NCBI RefSeq assembly: GCF_905475345.1
Contig: NC_066586.1
Span: 186,501 to 250,500 of the forward strand
Direction of reading: 5' to 3'
Source: Vespula vulgaris
Taxonomy: Eukaryota > Arthropoda > Insecta > Hymenoptera > Vespidae
Length of the DNA stretch: 64,000 bases
The translations under genes were made by a program, and so were the position numbers. Positions 37,251-50,736 of this stretch are shown here, one piece after another; positions within the stretch are counted from its first letter, which is position 1, and the number at the start of each line of letters is the position of its first letter. Under the pieces are notes generated by a model. It did not search any database, had not been told where the DNA came from, and saw nothing but the letters and a program-made list of their open reading frames with translations.

Positions 37251-40200
37251 ACGACTACGGACGATTGGACAGTTAAATTACAGTGTCGCAGCCATAGCTC
37301 GGTTGTATGTATATCCGCAGGTACCCTCTCGCATCATTGCAACGCGATATCATTGTCATTAGTCTCGGAACAAAGAAAAACAAAAAATCGCTCGTTTAAT
37401 CGCGGCGAAAAAGCCCATCCCCTCTTGTGCTATCGCCGCGCCACTGCGTGCACGTGCGATGATGTGCTGCGAAAGTGAATACGTGCTCTTTGAAAAGGAA
37501 AGATATGCTTGAAGAGAGATAGAAAAATAGAAGAGAGAGGAGACAGTGGGCGAGGACGGAACGAAAGAAGCTCCAAGAATTTCGTCCTCGATCGTAACGA
37601 ATTACTATCGGCCAATCGAACGAGTAGGAGAGTAGCGATGAAGGTTGTCGTTAACGAGGAAACGGAGATGAACGACGTCTTTGGACATTCGACAAGAAGG
37701 GTGGAAGACAGCGAGTTCGTCGCGTAAACTCGGAGAAAAAGCAACGCGTACGCGTATCTTCGCGCGCGATAAAAGAGATACCGGATAACGCGGTTCTCCG
37801 CGCGACGAGAAAAATCCTCGATAAGCGGCGCTTTGTCACCGCTTCCAACGTTTCTTTCATTTTACCTCGATACTCTTAGCAAACCTGATCGTCGGCGCAT
37901 CGACGCTTCCTCTCCGTCTCTTTTATGGACGAAACGCGACGAAAGTCTCTCGACGAAGCTTACGCGCTTGCTTACGGTCGAGCACGTCGAAAGGTCAAAC
38001 GTCTCACCTTCCAGGATCGATTTACAAACGATCGACGCGTTCTTTTTTTCCTCTAAATATATCAAACTAAAGATAACGAAAAGCGGAATTCCTAGAAGAG
38101 GTGCCGTGCTCTCGTGACGATACAAAACCTTCTTGTTTTTCTCTTTCCTCTGTGTACGTGTGTGTATTTGTGTATGTTTCTTTCGCGTATTACGTCGACG
38201 ATCGATCGATTCGACGAAAGGAGAAGACGTACGAGGAGAATATCGTTTTAATCGTGGTAAATACATCGCGAAGGACCGAAAGGAATTTCCTTGGCGCGAC
38301 TTTACGCTTCACGTCGGCTCATACCGTCGCGAAACACGCACGAGTCGACCCGCAAGAGATCGAACGATTAACTCAACGGAGAGAAGGAGAAAAGCGAAAG
38401 AAAGAGACGAAAAGCTTGGAACAAAGGACTCGAGTCGATTAAGTTCAAAGCCATTTTCTTAATTACCGTGGAACGACAAATCTCGGGCCTATTATCTAAA
38501 AGTAATCTTTCGTCGAACCGAGATCGATCGTCGTCGTTCACGTCGAGCTTTCCTATTGCATCGTCTCGAATACACGCGCAAAGAGAAAGAAGTGATAAAA
38601 GAAAGAGAAACGAAAACCGACATGTAAAGACTATGGTGCAGTGGCTGACGAGCAAGAAGAGGGTTATTATCGCTAATTACGTACAAACGACGCGGATACT
38701 CTCGTGGATCGTGAAAGCGCGTCTCGTTTCGATCGTTTCGTTAAATTTCCTTTGCGTTGGCATGTCTTGGGCAAGAGCGAAATAACGTGATACGCAAATT
38801 CACGAAGAACGAAGCATCCGCTCAACGACGAAAGAAAAACGTGAGGTGCGAAGTGGCGCGCGGCGTTCCCGCGTTCGACGGGAATCCCAAAAACCAAAAA
38901 TCGGGAGGAGATCCTATTGATCAAGGTCAATGCGGATTTTGACGAGGGTACCTGAGCCACACATGGGCCGAGCTGCTCGCAACTGCATTGCCGTTTCGCT
39001 CGTTAGCAGGGCTTTCCATCCGGTTCGTCGATCGCTCTTTCCTGATTGGTCAGACACTGATCAGACGGTACGATCGAACGTTTCTTATCCGTTTAACGAT
39101 CGTGTTTTTTTTTTCTTTTCTTTCTTTTCTTTTCTTTTCTGCGTTTACGTGCGCGTCCGTAAATGTACTACGAGTATATGTGTGTTTTCGCGCCGACGCG
39201 GTTGCCAAAAGTGTTTTGCGGGATTGATTTAAAGATGTTCGCCGATTCGAAAAGATTCGCAGAGAGCGGACTGCTCTGGCTCGGATTAGAGCTCGAATAA
39301 ACGGTGCCGCTTCGGCAATGCGTTTTCTTTCTCGCGAATAGAGATCGGTCGATCTGGTCGCATTAACGAGACGAACGAGTCGATACGTCACGCCCTCTCC
39401 CCCTTGCCCCGTCGATAGTATCTGCAAAGTTTTCTTCTCCATCGCCTCTCTTTGCCGTACTACCTCGCACGTCCGTTTCCTCCCTTGCGTATGTACATCG
39501 GCACGAGAGATGGTCGAGTCGAGGCCCGTCGAGGCCAGTCAGTAGTTTCGTGATAAAAGACCTTATCCGAGACGAATGGAGACGAACAAGAGAGAAAGAG
39601 CTCCGTACGAATTTTCTGATTTAGCGAACGGTGATTTATGCGTAAAGCCGTCGGAGTAAGATCTTTCTTCTTGTCGCGGTGCTCGGGGATAGCCATGAAA
39701 ATAAACCGTTCCCGTGTCGACGTAATGCTATGCAGTCCGATAAATCTGACTTATATTTATGAATCCATCGAGGTGTCTTCAAAAATACCGGTTCACCGTT
39801 CTACGAGCGTCATAAATCTTTTCCACGTGTACCCACGAAGATATTGATTCTTTCGGAGCACATTGCCTTCCGATGGATATAATAGGTACCGACCCAAAAC
39901 GTTATTTTTATATCGCGAAAGTGATTGCGAGCGTAAAAGATACATTATGCGTCGGACGAGTGTCAAGGTCTTAAAACATAATTTAAGAGGTATCTGTGTT
40001 CTATTTACGCGTCGCCCTAAAAAAATTCAATGAAAGATAAACCGGGAGAAGAAAGAGAGCGCTCGATGAAAATCCATTAAACGCAGGCATGTCGGCGCGG
40101 ATGGAAAAACCGGAAGATACGTGGAATAAAAGTACACGCGGTTGCGAGAGAACGAGGAAGGAGGAGGAAGGGGAGGAAACGGGAGAAAGACAAAGGTGGA

Positions 40201-41338
40201 AAAGGAAAAAGAGAACGAGAAAGAGAACGTGTGTGGACGAGGGCGACGTCGGAAAGAAAGGGAAAGGAAGGGAATGCGAGGGGGTAGAGGGATGGGTAGA
40301 GCGATGCAGCCTGCACCTAGGTTTATTATAAACGGCCTCCTTTTTTCCCTCATTTCGCAACACGGTCAAGTGGAGCATCGCGTGATACAAAATAATTTGC
40401 ACCGTTGCTTTAAAAGGAACTCGCGTAAGACTTTGCGCACGATTTAAATATAAGGGAATCGAGAAAAATCGTCCGCGATAAAGGGCAATTTTCGCGTCAA
40501 CGCGTTCGGCTAATCGGTCCGTGCTTTAAACGGCTTCGTCCCATCCTGCCCCGTTCCGCGTCTTCCCGTCCCCTCCCTTCCCCCTCCCGTCGACGTAGCC
40601 CGCGATCGATGCTCCGATATTTATTCCCGTTACTGTCCAGTTTACCGCCTCCCTCCGGATTTTTTGTTCGACGTCAATCCATGACGTTATCCCAAGAAAG
40701 AAAATTTTGTCCATTTTTATCACGAAATTATCGGAAACATGCTCGATTGTAACCGAGAAGCGAGAGGGTCGATAACATATCGATCGTCGTGTCGACGACC
40801 GGCCAGTAGGTAAAAGTCGACCGCGCTTCTTGGAAAGTACAACGTTTTCGAACCGAACGTTCTTTCCCGAAGATTCCATTTAGCAAAAGGAAAAAGAACG
40901 CTCGTTCTTACCTCCGATCGATTTTGGAGAATTAACGAGTATACGTGTACGTGCGTCTGAAAACGTCGAGGAAGGCGCTAACGAAGAGTCTCGTCGTTTC
41001 GCGATTTCGTTTTCGCGTCTTCGTTCGATTTCGATCGTCGGCTAAACGTTTTTTAAAATCCTTCGTTTAAACTGGCTGCCTTTGAAGCGGTTACGCGAGA
41101 GTTATTAACGATCGATATCGGAAGGGAAAACGATGAGTTCGCACATTTCGCCAGTTATGCGCGATCGCTCATGAATAATGCATGTACAACGCGCTATAGG
41201 ATACAACGCTAGAACGACGCGTCTCCCAGTCTCGAATGAACGCACGAAAAGCGTGTCGGTGGTATCATCGGATGTCTGCTTGAGAAAGAATCGCATCGTC
41301 CTTGAAAGGAAGAGGAAACCAAATTGAGAAACGAAGTG

Positions 41339-41366
41339 CTCTCTCTCTCTCTCTCTCTCTCTCTCT
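41339..41366. repeat. (CT)n microsatellite
   Basis: A perfect CT run of about 28 bp inside the E3-E4 intron, followed by a short CG-alternating stretch near 41374-41392. Confidence 0.9.
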
Positions 41367-42314
41367 GGCTCGCTCGCGCACGCGCGCGCCTTTCGTGCGT
41401 GCTTCCAAATCGCAGAAACGCGCTATCCTCGTTTCGCCCGAATCCGGAAGCAAAACTTGGACCGAGGAAGCTTCGTCGGCTCTTCCTTTTTGCTCGTCTC
41501 TCTCCCCCCTCCTGGAAGCAGCGTTCGGTCGATTTCGACCAGTTTCCAAAGTACCAGACGTCGAAATAATTCTCGAAGCACGTAGCTACGCGGCATGCGG
41601 ATGGTACATCGGCTTGGAATCTACGAACCACCGGCAGGCGTCGAGCCAAAAGCTCGACAAGTTTCTAGACGTACTCAATTAAAAGTTCGTCCCCGTGCAA
41701 GAGAAGTCGTGTTTTCTCCTCCCCCGGCTCTCGCACGATCGACTACCACGAACCCGTAACGCACGTTTCTCCCTACTTTCCTAAAAATCCTCTTCGCTTC
41801 TTTCGAACGGTACTTATCGTCTTTCACCGACGGCTATTTCTATCGTCGCTTCGATTATAAAAATCTTCGAAGCTTACCGGCAGCCAATTTCGTTCGATCC
41901 TTTCGTAATCCACGACCTTTACCTCCCAAACTCGGACGGATCCATCCTTTTTTTTCATTTTTTCAACATTTACGCTCTTTCGATTCCACTAGATCCGAGT
42001 CTGACGGTCGTGAAATTAAACGGATATACGTGTGTGTCAGCCGAGACTCTTTTTCTAACAGTAAGTCTCGCGTTGAACACTTTTGGCAACCGTATTTGGA
42101 AAGGTCGTTCGTCACGCGCGACTAATGAACTACATCGTTCGACTTTATATTTTTCACGATGATCGTTTTGTTGCGTTTGAGAGTGTACGCGCGCGGGTGT
42201 ATCTCGTGATAAAGAACTAGAAAATTATGTACTGATATAAAAGCACGGTCGTATGTCCTTAGGTATAATCATCTTTTTCTATTTTTATAGAGCAATGATA
42301 AATACTCGACTCAC

Positions 42315-42438
42315 CGAAAGGTAGCTCCAATCGACAGTCTATTAGAAGAGAGTGACCGGTCGGCTTTTTCGTGCCAACGATTTCGGCACCCCTCATTTCG
42401 AGCTCGGAATCCAAGCCGACCCACTGTCCAGAGCCCTC
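42315..42438 (-). CDS. unc-13: unc-13 exon E3: C-terminal part of C2A
   Basis: The exon reads EGSGQWVGLDSELEMRGAEI, VGTKKPTGHSLLIDCRLELP and F. It is the last third of C2A, matching Munc13-1 (GEWLTLDSQ... through HFELPLD): the WVGLDSE strand, the VGTKKPT turn and the final LLIDCRLELPF strand. Acceptor TTCATTTTTCAG and donor TTTCG/GTGAGT are both strong. It starts in phase 0 and ends with one base of the E4 Asp codon. Confidence 0.95.
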
Positions 42439-44210
42439 CTGAAAAATGAAGGTATAAAATGATATAAATCCAAGGTTCTATCGGGCGACGACTACTTGGA
42501 AAAGAAAAAAAATTGTCGTTCTAAAAAAAGCTAGAAAGCGTTGTTACGTTCGTCCAGAAAGTGAGCGAGAAGATCCTGCGATAAGATTGCTAAACTGTAC
42601 CTACTGGATTAAAGTAATTCCAAGGGCGATCGGACGAAAAAAAAAGAAAAAAAAAAAGAAAGAAAAAAGAAAAGAAAACGATTCAACTTGTGCCACATTT
42701 ATTTAACGCTATATTTTAATCGTGGAATATCGCGAAAGCTTTAATATTAAAGAGACTGCGGTAAATTCGTAATGCAGAGTAACGAATAACCGTACTGTTT
42801 GCCTTACGTCGACTATAATTCATCGAGTCGATCAAATATACTCGAGAACGTCTTGTTGATTCACGATACTGTTTATCTTTCGTACGTACGTGGATATCCG
42901 GATAGCTAATTTTGTTCGTACTAATTTTTCGACCATCTTTTAAACGAGTTTGCGCGGCGTACGACGAAAGAGTAAATAATTTAATGCACGTAGTAGATGG
43001 GGGGAGTCGTTGTTCCGAACGCATCGTAATTCATTCGCCAACGATCCCTCTCATTGCATTAGCATCGAGAGTCAACGCGTTTCGTGCCGGCTGTTCGCCA
43101 ACTGCAATTGTTAGATAGAAGCGTGAATATATAATAATTTATACGACTTCGTCGAAAGCGTTCTTCCCATTCGGCGTATAACAGTCTGGATGCGCTGCTT
43201 CCGTGTCGCCGGTAGCGTCGAGCGATAATGGGCATAGCCATGAAAAATTCTTCTCTCGCTATTTCAACCGCTTAGAGTTTTTCCATCGGAAAGAATCGAG
43301 AGTAAAGAATAATCGGAGAGGTGCAAAAACCCGTTAGTACGTAAGTGCGCTGACTCGCGAACGACGAGCAGCGGTTAAAAAGCGATACTTTTTTATTTAT
43401 AATACATATAGTAACGAACTTGCACCTTGGAACGAGCTCGGTCCTCGATATTTTTGTCCCTCGAGTAATCGTGTGCGAGGAATTTCAGAGGAATTTGCGT
43501 CAGGGTCGCAAAATTATAATTCCATGCGTGGCATAAAGTGTTAAAGATCGATGTCCTTGAAAGAACTCGAAGCGAGGAAATCGAGATCGGGTTGATCGAG
43601 GTTTTCGCTCCTTTTAAGAACCTGTTGTACCCTGTATTTCACCGTCAACGTCTGGAGAAAATATTTTCTCCGTTTTCTCGACTTACGACGGACGTAACAC
43701 GCGATCGTACGTCGACGAGGGCACTCGACGTTCTAACGAATTCCTTTCAATTATTTCTGCCCCACTAATCCGATTCCATCGCGAAACTAGACTACGGCGT
43801 TCTCGTTAGAGAAACGGCGAATCGTAAAAACTGAAAACAGCCTCGTCGACGCTAAAAGCTCGAGTAAGGGTTAAGGCGCGAGTAACGATAATTAGGACGA
43901 ATCAAAGGATTTTCTCTCGAAAGCGAATTTCCTTAGGGTCTAGTCGCCGTTTCGTTTCGTAACATTCTTGATAATTTCCAACGATCGATGCGACGAGAAG
44001 GAGAGAATAACGAGTCTCGAGATATACGGAGGTCGAGATTTTAAATACCTACAACCTCGTTATCGGAGATCATCCAGTTTCGTACCGAACCGCCGCGCCG
44101 CGCCAAGAAACGGATAAAGGAAAGGAGGATTATCTTTGGACCGACGGATCTTGCCTTTCCGCATTTCGCGTTTCGCACTTTGCGCATGGCAAAGATAAAG
44201 GAGAAACATC

Positions 44211-44217
<7 letters not shown>

Positions 44218-44248
<31 letters not shown>
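44218..44248. repeat. (GA)n microsatellite
   Basis: A GA run of about 31 bp, part of the E2-E3 intron; read as (UC)n in the unc-13 pre-mRNA. Confidence 0.9.
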
Positions 44249-44251
<3 letters not shown>

Positions 44252-45330
44252 ACGTTCTTCCGTCGAGGATGCTAACGATCGAACTGCGAATTAAAGGACG
44301 TCATTCGGACGATCACAGGATCCAAATCGAGCGTACGCTACGCGCTTAGCCGTAATTGCTTCTTATCAGGATAACTTACGTTCCCTCTCCCGTTCTAATA
44401 ATCGATAAATTAGCCACAATGGTTTTGGTTAGCCACGACTCGGAAATACCGCGTCTCTCGTCGATCGATCGCTTTTGCAAAGTATTTCGATCAATTTCAA
44501 CTTCTTTCTACCTTACGCGCAACGATAATTAAAGACGACTCGCTGTACTCGATCGAGGATGCTCGTCGATCCGCCCGAGTTGGAATTAATTCCAGCCTAT
44601 TACAACCCTAGCAGGGGTAGGTGAATTGAGTTAGTGATATAGGTGTGACGTGTGGTCGCCCCCGTCTGATTTCAATCCGTCTCCATGCAACCGAGCCCAA
44701 TTATCGTTTCGATCATACAAGAGAGGAATAAGAGTCTGAACGAATCGATGGAAGAAACGAAAGGGTAGAAAGCAAGAGAGAGAGAGAGAGAAAGAAGAAG
44801 AACGTTAACCACCCTCTTGTTCGATATGCATCGTAGTAAAATAAACGAAACGAAAGCAATTTGCATTCCTATCTCGCGCATCCAAATGTGCAATTTTTCC
44901 ATGAATCTTAAAGCGAAACTAATTTTCTTGCGATCGCGTCCACAATAATTCTCTTTACCAATCAACGAATTAATTTCACGTTTCTAATCTATTTTGCTGA
45001 GAAATATGTATGCGATCGATTCGAGTGCATTTCGTTTCGACGTAAAAATTCTGCCGATCGATAGGAGACACATTTTAGCGGAACAAACGCGAAACGTCGA
45101 TACTACCCGACCGAGTCACGAGGCGACACGATTATTAACGTCTCTATAAATCCCACCCCTTTCTTTCTCTCGCACGCGCGTTTTGACCCCTTTTCAAGAT
45201 TTTTTTCAACAACCTCCTCGTCGTCGTCGGCGTGTGCTGGCTCGGCGTTCTCGCGCCATCTCATGAAATTGAACGAGGACAAAAAGAGAGAATTACGGTG
45301 TACGCGAAAACGTGTAGAGCGAGCAAACGA

Positions 45331-45333
<3 letters not shown>

Positions 45334-45374
<41 letters not shown>
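45334..45374. repeat. (GA)20 microsatellite
   Basis: A perfect GA run of about 41 bp in the E2-E3 intron; it is responsible for the repetitive Ser-Leu frames on the minus strand here. Confidence 0.95.
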
Positions 45375-45378
<4 letters not shown>

Positions 45379-48300
45379 TATTCGCGAATGAGGCAAGACG
45401 CCTCCGCAATTAAGGGTCCGACAACACAATGATTCTCCGCCATAATCTCCGCAAATAATTACAAACGTCGCGTGGGGATTTGTCACGCGAGAAGAACGAA
45501 CGCTATAACTATTTCCCATTACGTACGAGAGAGAATATGACGATAGAAGGAAGGAACCGTCGTTCTCGTAAAAGCGGCTACAATTTCCTATAGCTCTCGA
45601 TCGAACGAGATCTCGTGGTCGTTCATCAATTTCTTGGGACAACGAAGCGACTCGACTCGATCCTCTACTGCAAAGATCACGCGTCAAGTCCCTCTTAAAA
45701 GGAGATAGCGATTATCTACGAAAGACTGCCTCGAATCTTTCGAGATATCGAAGGAAGGACACACCGAACGACGTACTTGCGGAATCATCGAAGCGATATT
45801 CGGTCTCCCGTTCCTTCCTTCATATTTCCACGGCGTTAGGAAGGCAAACGAACGATTTACTTCGAAGGAGACGCTAGAAGGGGAAGATAAAGAGTAGAAC
45901 GGAAATGATAGGATCGATCGAAGAGTGCCATCCCGTCGAGCCGTTTCTTCATAGTCTTCGTGAGCCACGACTGGAATCGTCGATCAACGGAACGAAGAAC
46001 TTCCCACCGAGTCTTGGAAATGATTCTCGATCGTAGTGGCTGCCATCGAAGACCTCCATCGTGGAGAAATATAAATCGATATCCGATGCATCCTCCATCT
46101 CCGTTACTCCAACTTACATCACGCAACGGTCCTTTTATTTTTGTTCCTCTTTCTTCGAACTTCAAAAATGGCAAGTTCTTTCTCGCTAAATCTCGATTCC
46201 TGTCTGATTAACGACGAGAGAGTGGGTGGCCTCTTTGGGCGTACGGAAGAAAGGACGGCAGCCATTGAAAGACCACTCTCGAGTGAGCTTTAAGTCGGTA
46301 ATGAAAATGCAAATTTAGGTAGGTAAGTCTCCTCGACGGTGTTAAAACGGCGAGAAGAAGATCGATCTCTCCCGTGCGCGCCGTTCAGAGCCTCTCTCTC
46401 TCTCTCTCTCGGTAATACTTTTATTCGTAAGGTAATGAAGTCTCTCGAGGGTAGGGGAGCGGAGCGGACGGAAATAATAATCGAAAACTTTTTCTCCGAT
46501 CGGTATATTATATCTACTTTCGATAGTTAATTACCGGAGAAGGAATATTAGGTCGGCAGAAAGATTTTTGCGCGTGGCTTTGCTAAAAGAAATCAAAATT
46601 AATTCTATATACCTGTATAGAATATAAAAGTGTGTTTGAAGGAAATTGGTAAAAAATTCTGTGATAACCGTAGCGCTTCTACGACAAACGTCGTCTACCT
46701 TTTCGATAAAATGAAAAGCAACGAAGGATCGAGAGATACGGAATTGAAACGCGAAGAGGCAGGATTTTCATCCGCCGGGAGGAAGACGTTCTCCCGAAAT
46801 CAAGGATATTCATCGTTGTGACGGCAAATTCAATTCAAGATCGCATGAGTGCGGCAAGCGTCATACCGTGGAACGTAGCGAAAATGTTGACGTTAGGGGT
46901 AAAGGAGATATCGCTAAAAGCTACGCCAAGGCGGCACCGTTAGGGATGGCTGCTTCTTTCCGTGTGCGTCGGCACACGTAAACTTTGGAAGAGAGGAGAT
47001 ACACCGACCCACGTTGCCGATGCCGTTCGTTTATAGCGTTACTCCGGCGTTATACCCCTCTCGAGTTTCTCGAGTTTCTTGACATATCACAGTCAGCGCA
47101 TTTCTAATGCGAATCGAACCGCTCGTACGGAGATCTCTCGCTCTTCGGTCGGCTCTATGAATATTTTAAGCCAGACCTGACCCAGATTGTCCTCGCAACA
47201 GGAAAAGCTACCTGATCTCGTTCCGTTTTCTCGCACGTTCTATCTTTCCTTCTTTTTTTTTACACATCGCTTAATCAATCTCTCTACCGCACCCTCTTCA
47301 TCGCTTTTACTATACTTTATCCGTTATATTTTCAACTTTTGCTCGCACCTCCCACTGGTCACTCCGCTTCTCCTAGCCCACCTATTTCTTTTCCTTTTTA
47401 TCTCTATCTCTCGTTCTCCTTCCGCTTACGTCTCGATGTCGGCGCGCCAGACTCGTCGATCGATCGTCTAGAAGCGCGAAAGAATGGCTCGTCTCGTGAT
47501 TCATCGTTTTTCTCTCTCCCTCCTCCCCCCCCCCCCTCTCTCTCCGTAGCAATCGTTCGTGGTCACGATCGCGTCGTTTAAAGTGCAAACGCGAATAAAA
47601 GGCAAGCCAAAAGAGAAGAAGCAAGTTACGATCGTCGAAAAGTAATTTGTCGCAAGAATGCCGGAAAGAGGTGTCGCGTTGTAGGAAATGTTACGACGTA
47701 GGATCGTTCGATTTTAGGTCTCTTTTCGAACGATACGCGGAAGAAATGCGATATCGTTCAAGTCCTCTATCAAGGTCGTTGCCACAAGATCGGATGGCCG
47801 TTCGCGTGTGCGCACGCAAAATAATGCCGTCGTAAAAGCACGTCGACTACGTCGCCTTGGCTTCCCCGACCGTTTCATTGAGCGCTCCGAGTTGGCCGCG
47901 CGCCAGATGACGTCACGAACAGAAAAACTGGGGGGATTGTTGCTAGTGATGGCGATGGAAGCAAGGTGGATATCGCGGACGAAGGCAGTCGCGGCGATGC
48001 TGCTTCCATTCTTTTCGAATCAGAAATTCAGGATCGCGTGTTTGAAAACGTTGCTCGTCCTTTTGTCTCGTCATGGAATTTCGTCGATACTCGCTCGAAC
48101 TCGAGACGAAAAGAATTAAAAGGGACGTCCCACCGGATAATCTTCCTTCGATAAAGCAAACATCCGCGATATCTATGACTATGGTATTTTCGAGCGGACG
48201 TATAGAAAGATTAGGTTAAATCCAGGCGAGAGGCTACTCTCGGACGCGCTGAGGGAGGACGGAACGGTTAAAGGGTGAGACGAGTATTCGAGTGTGTGTA

Positions 48301-50699
48301 AAAGGAAGGGTCGTCTCTCGGACGTGACTGAATTACACCCCTACCCGAGGTAAGGCCACCCTCTAATTTAATTTGTACGACCCTCCGTCGAAAGATAAGA
48401 TGTACTTGGTGCAATTCGTGCGGAAAAAAACGCGCTACCACCCAACCCCACCGCCTCCTCTCTCTCTCTCTTTCTCTCTCTTTTTTCTAGCCTTCGCGCC
48501 GATGAAAAGATCCTCCGTTGATCCTTCCTTTCCGATCGAACTGGACCGGGCCTACGTAATACGTTTATGACGATCTCACGACATTCTTTCGCGAATATCT
48601 CCAAGGCAAAGGCGCTACGCTGTTCTCATAATTTTCAAACTCCTTTGCGAATCAATTGGATCAGCAGGCAGTCTCTTTTGTCGATAGATTTTGTCGGTGC
48701 AGTCAAACGCATCTTCTTTCGTCCGAAAGAAAGAATATGGAAGGATACTCGAGTCGAAATCCTTTTCAGGGATCTTCGCAGTTCGCGATGGTTCAAGGAC
48801 CTTTGGAATAGCGAGAAAGAGAAAAAGGAGAAAAATAGACTTTGGTCCCGTCGTTTCATCTCTTTGAGAAAGTCTCTTACAAGTCTCGGATAAATATCCA
48901 AACGTTTCTATTTTCGATATTAAAAACTGTGATCTCGAGTCCTCGGTAGAGAACGATATTTCTTAAAGTTATTTTAAGGCCGTAATTGTAACAGGATTTA
49001 AAAGAGAAATTCGGTTAATATAAGCGGAAAAGCTTTTCTATCTTTAGACTTGGCTCGTTTTTTAATAAAGAGAAGTAGATGGAAACGTATGATATCATGG
49101 ATAAAGTATAAGAAAGAAACGGTGAGGCCGCGGTAGCAAGTTTCATGTTACTTACGAATTTATGTATTCCTCCACCTTTTGTATCGGTCGTCTCTCTTCG
49201 TTCGAGCTTCGGAATCGTCAAACTTCTACGGAACGATATCGACTGTTCGAGGGACTTTTATTTGCGCTACCCTCTCTCCGGCAATGATATTTTATAAGCG
49301 AACCGAGCGGGGAAAAGTTAAGGGAGAAAAGTGGACGGACTTTTCTTTCCTTTTATTTTTCTTTTCCCTTACGAACCGAACTATCCGATGATATCGATCC
49401 GCAAGTTTTTTCTTTCAACGATCTACGATTGTTTTTATCCTCTATTTTTTCACGCTTCGTTCTCTCACGCGAGGAGAATATTTAAGATTAAAACGCCGAA
49501 GTGTTCCGTTTTGGTCTGCTATCGAAAGAGCAAGTCTCCACTTACTACGAATTGTAAATTTACAGAAGAATTTAATAGGGAAATATAGCGGCCGCGATCT
49601 AAACTATCGCAAATTTGTTCGCATAAATTATAAATCGCTTTTTGATCGTTTCGAAGAATCGCTAGATTGCTGATCAAGAGATTTTAAAGTTAATAATCGC
49701 GAAAGAGGAAAAGAAGAAGGAAGATATAAAAGTTTGATATTAACAAGAGCCGAAGCTAACTCGAGGATAGATTATGGACAGCCTTTAAGCTTCGGATTAC
49801 CGAGATTCTTATGTTTCCGTCACGCGCCTGCAAATGCTCGCCGATGGTAAACGGATTAGAGCCGAGATGCGTTTCACGTTCGACTTACAGAACGCATTGT
49901 AAAATGAAAAGAGGGACGGAGAAAGAAAGGAAAATAAAGAAAGAGGGAGAGGGAGAGAGAGCGCGCGCAGGAAAGAGGGCGAACCGATGTCATTACGAAA
50001 TTGTAGTCCGTGAAATATGATCGTCGCATTATCGAGAAGCATAAAATTCACAATGGACGAAAGACGGGTAAGCTTCTTCGAAATCGTGAAAGAAGGTCGA
50101 AGACGTCGTTAGGTCATCGATAACGACGTGCGTCCAAAACGGTTTGGAAAACTCGTGAAACGTTTAAACGATATGCTGCATCTAAAAAAAGAAAGAAGGA
50201 GAAAGAAAGAAATAAAGAAAAGGAGCGAGGACCGCGTCGATTGAAAGAAGGAAAACGAGAGAAAGGTCGTAATAATTTTTGGATGAAAATTTGAAAAGAG
50301 AAGAATCTACGATGAGAGGCATTATCGGCCGTCTTATCGAAACTCGTCGCTCGTAACGAATCGCGTTAAATCGCGTACGTGACAGCGAATGTATGTAAAT
50401 ACTTGTCGGATCGTGAATCTCTCGAGCTTCGGAGTGTCGAAAGTTTCGTCGATAATTGGGAATGCCTGGACAATAGATCGACTTTCGAAAGATATAATCT
50501 AAAGGGCTACCGCGCGAGAGGTTCGAGGTAAAGAGCCGATAAAAAGACGATAGTCTTTCGTTCGTCTTTCACCGTCTCGCGAGTACTTGCGCCGAACGTA
50601 CTTGCATCGTGCTTCCATCTTCTCTTCTAGTACTTTTCGGTACGTTTCGAGGAAATTTCAATTCATGGGGACGAAAGCAACACTTAGCCAAATTACTTT

Positions 50700-50703
<4 letters not shown>

Positions 50704-50733
<30 letters not shown>
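50704..50733. repeat. (CT)n microsatellite
   Basis: A CT run of about 30 bp in the E2-E3 intron, in the orientation that gives (GA)n in the pre-mRNA. Confidence 0.9.

Positions 50734-50736
<3 letters not shown>

Larger units (their letters stand above)
34058..42314 (-). other. unc-13 intron between E3 and E4
   Basis: An intron of about 8.3 kb. It contains a CpG-rich, (CT)n-bearing block at about 34980-35600, a (GA)n tract at 35896-35925, the G-quadruplex candidate at 37217-37250 and a (CT)n tract at 41339-41366. Long ORFs on both strands (for example 36090-36866 plus, 34361-34990 minus) lack family resemblance and look like by-products of low stop-codon density. Donor-like GTAAGA near 40909 and GTAAGC near 41875 (minus) have no clear partner acceptor. 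Confidence 0.75.

Noticed and set aside
45103..45687. 194-codon minus-strand ORF
   Set aside because: Contains a (GA)n-derived Ser-Leu repeat and random flanks; no homology recognised.
46600..46630. ATACAG/GTATAT on minus as a second ratchet site
   Set aside because: The upstream tract is A/T-mixed rather than pyrimidine-rich and the donor GTATAT is weak.
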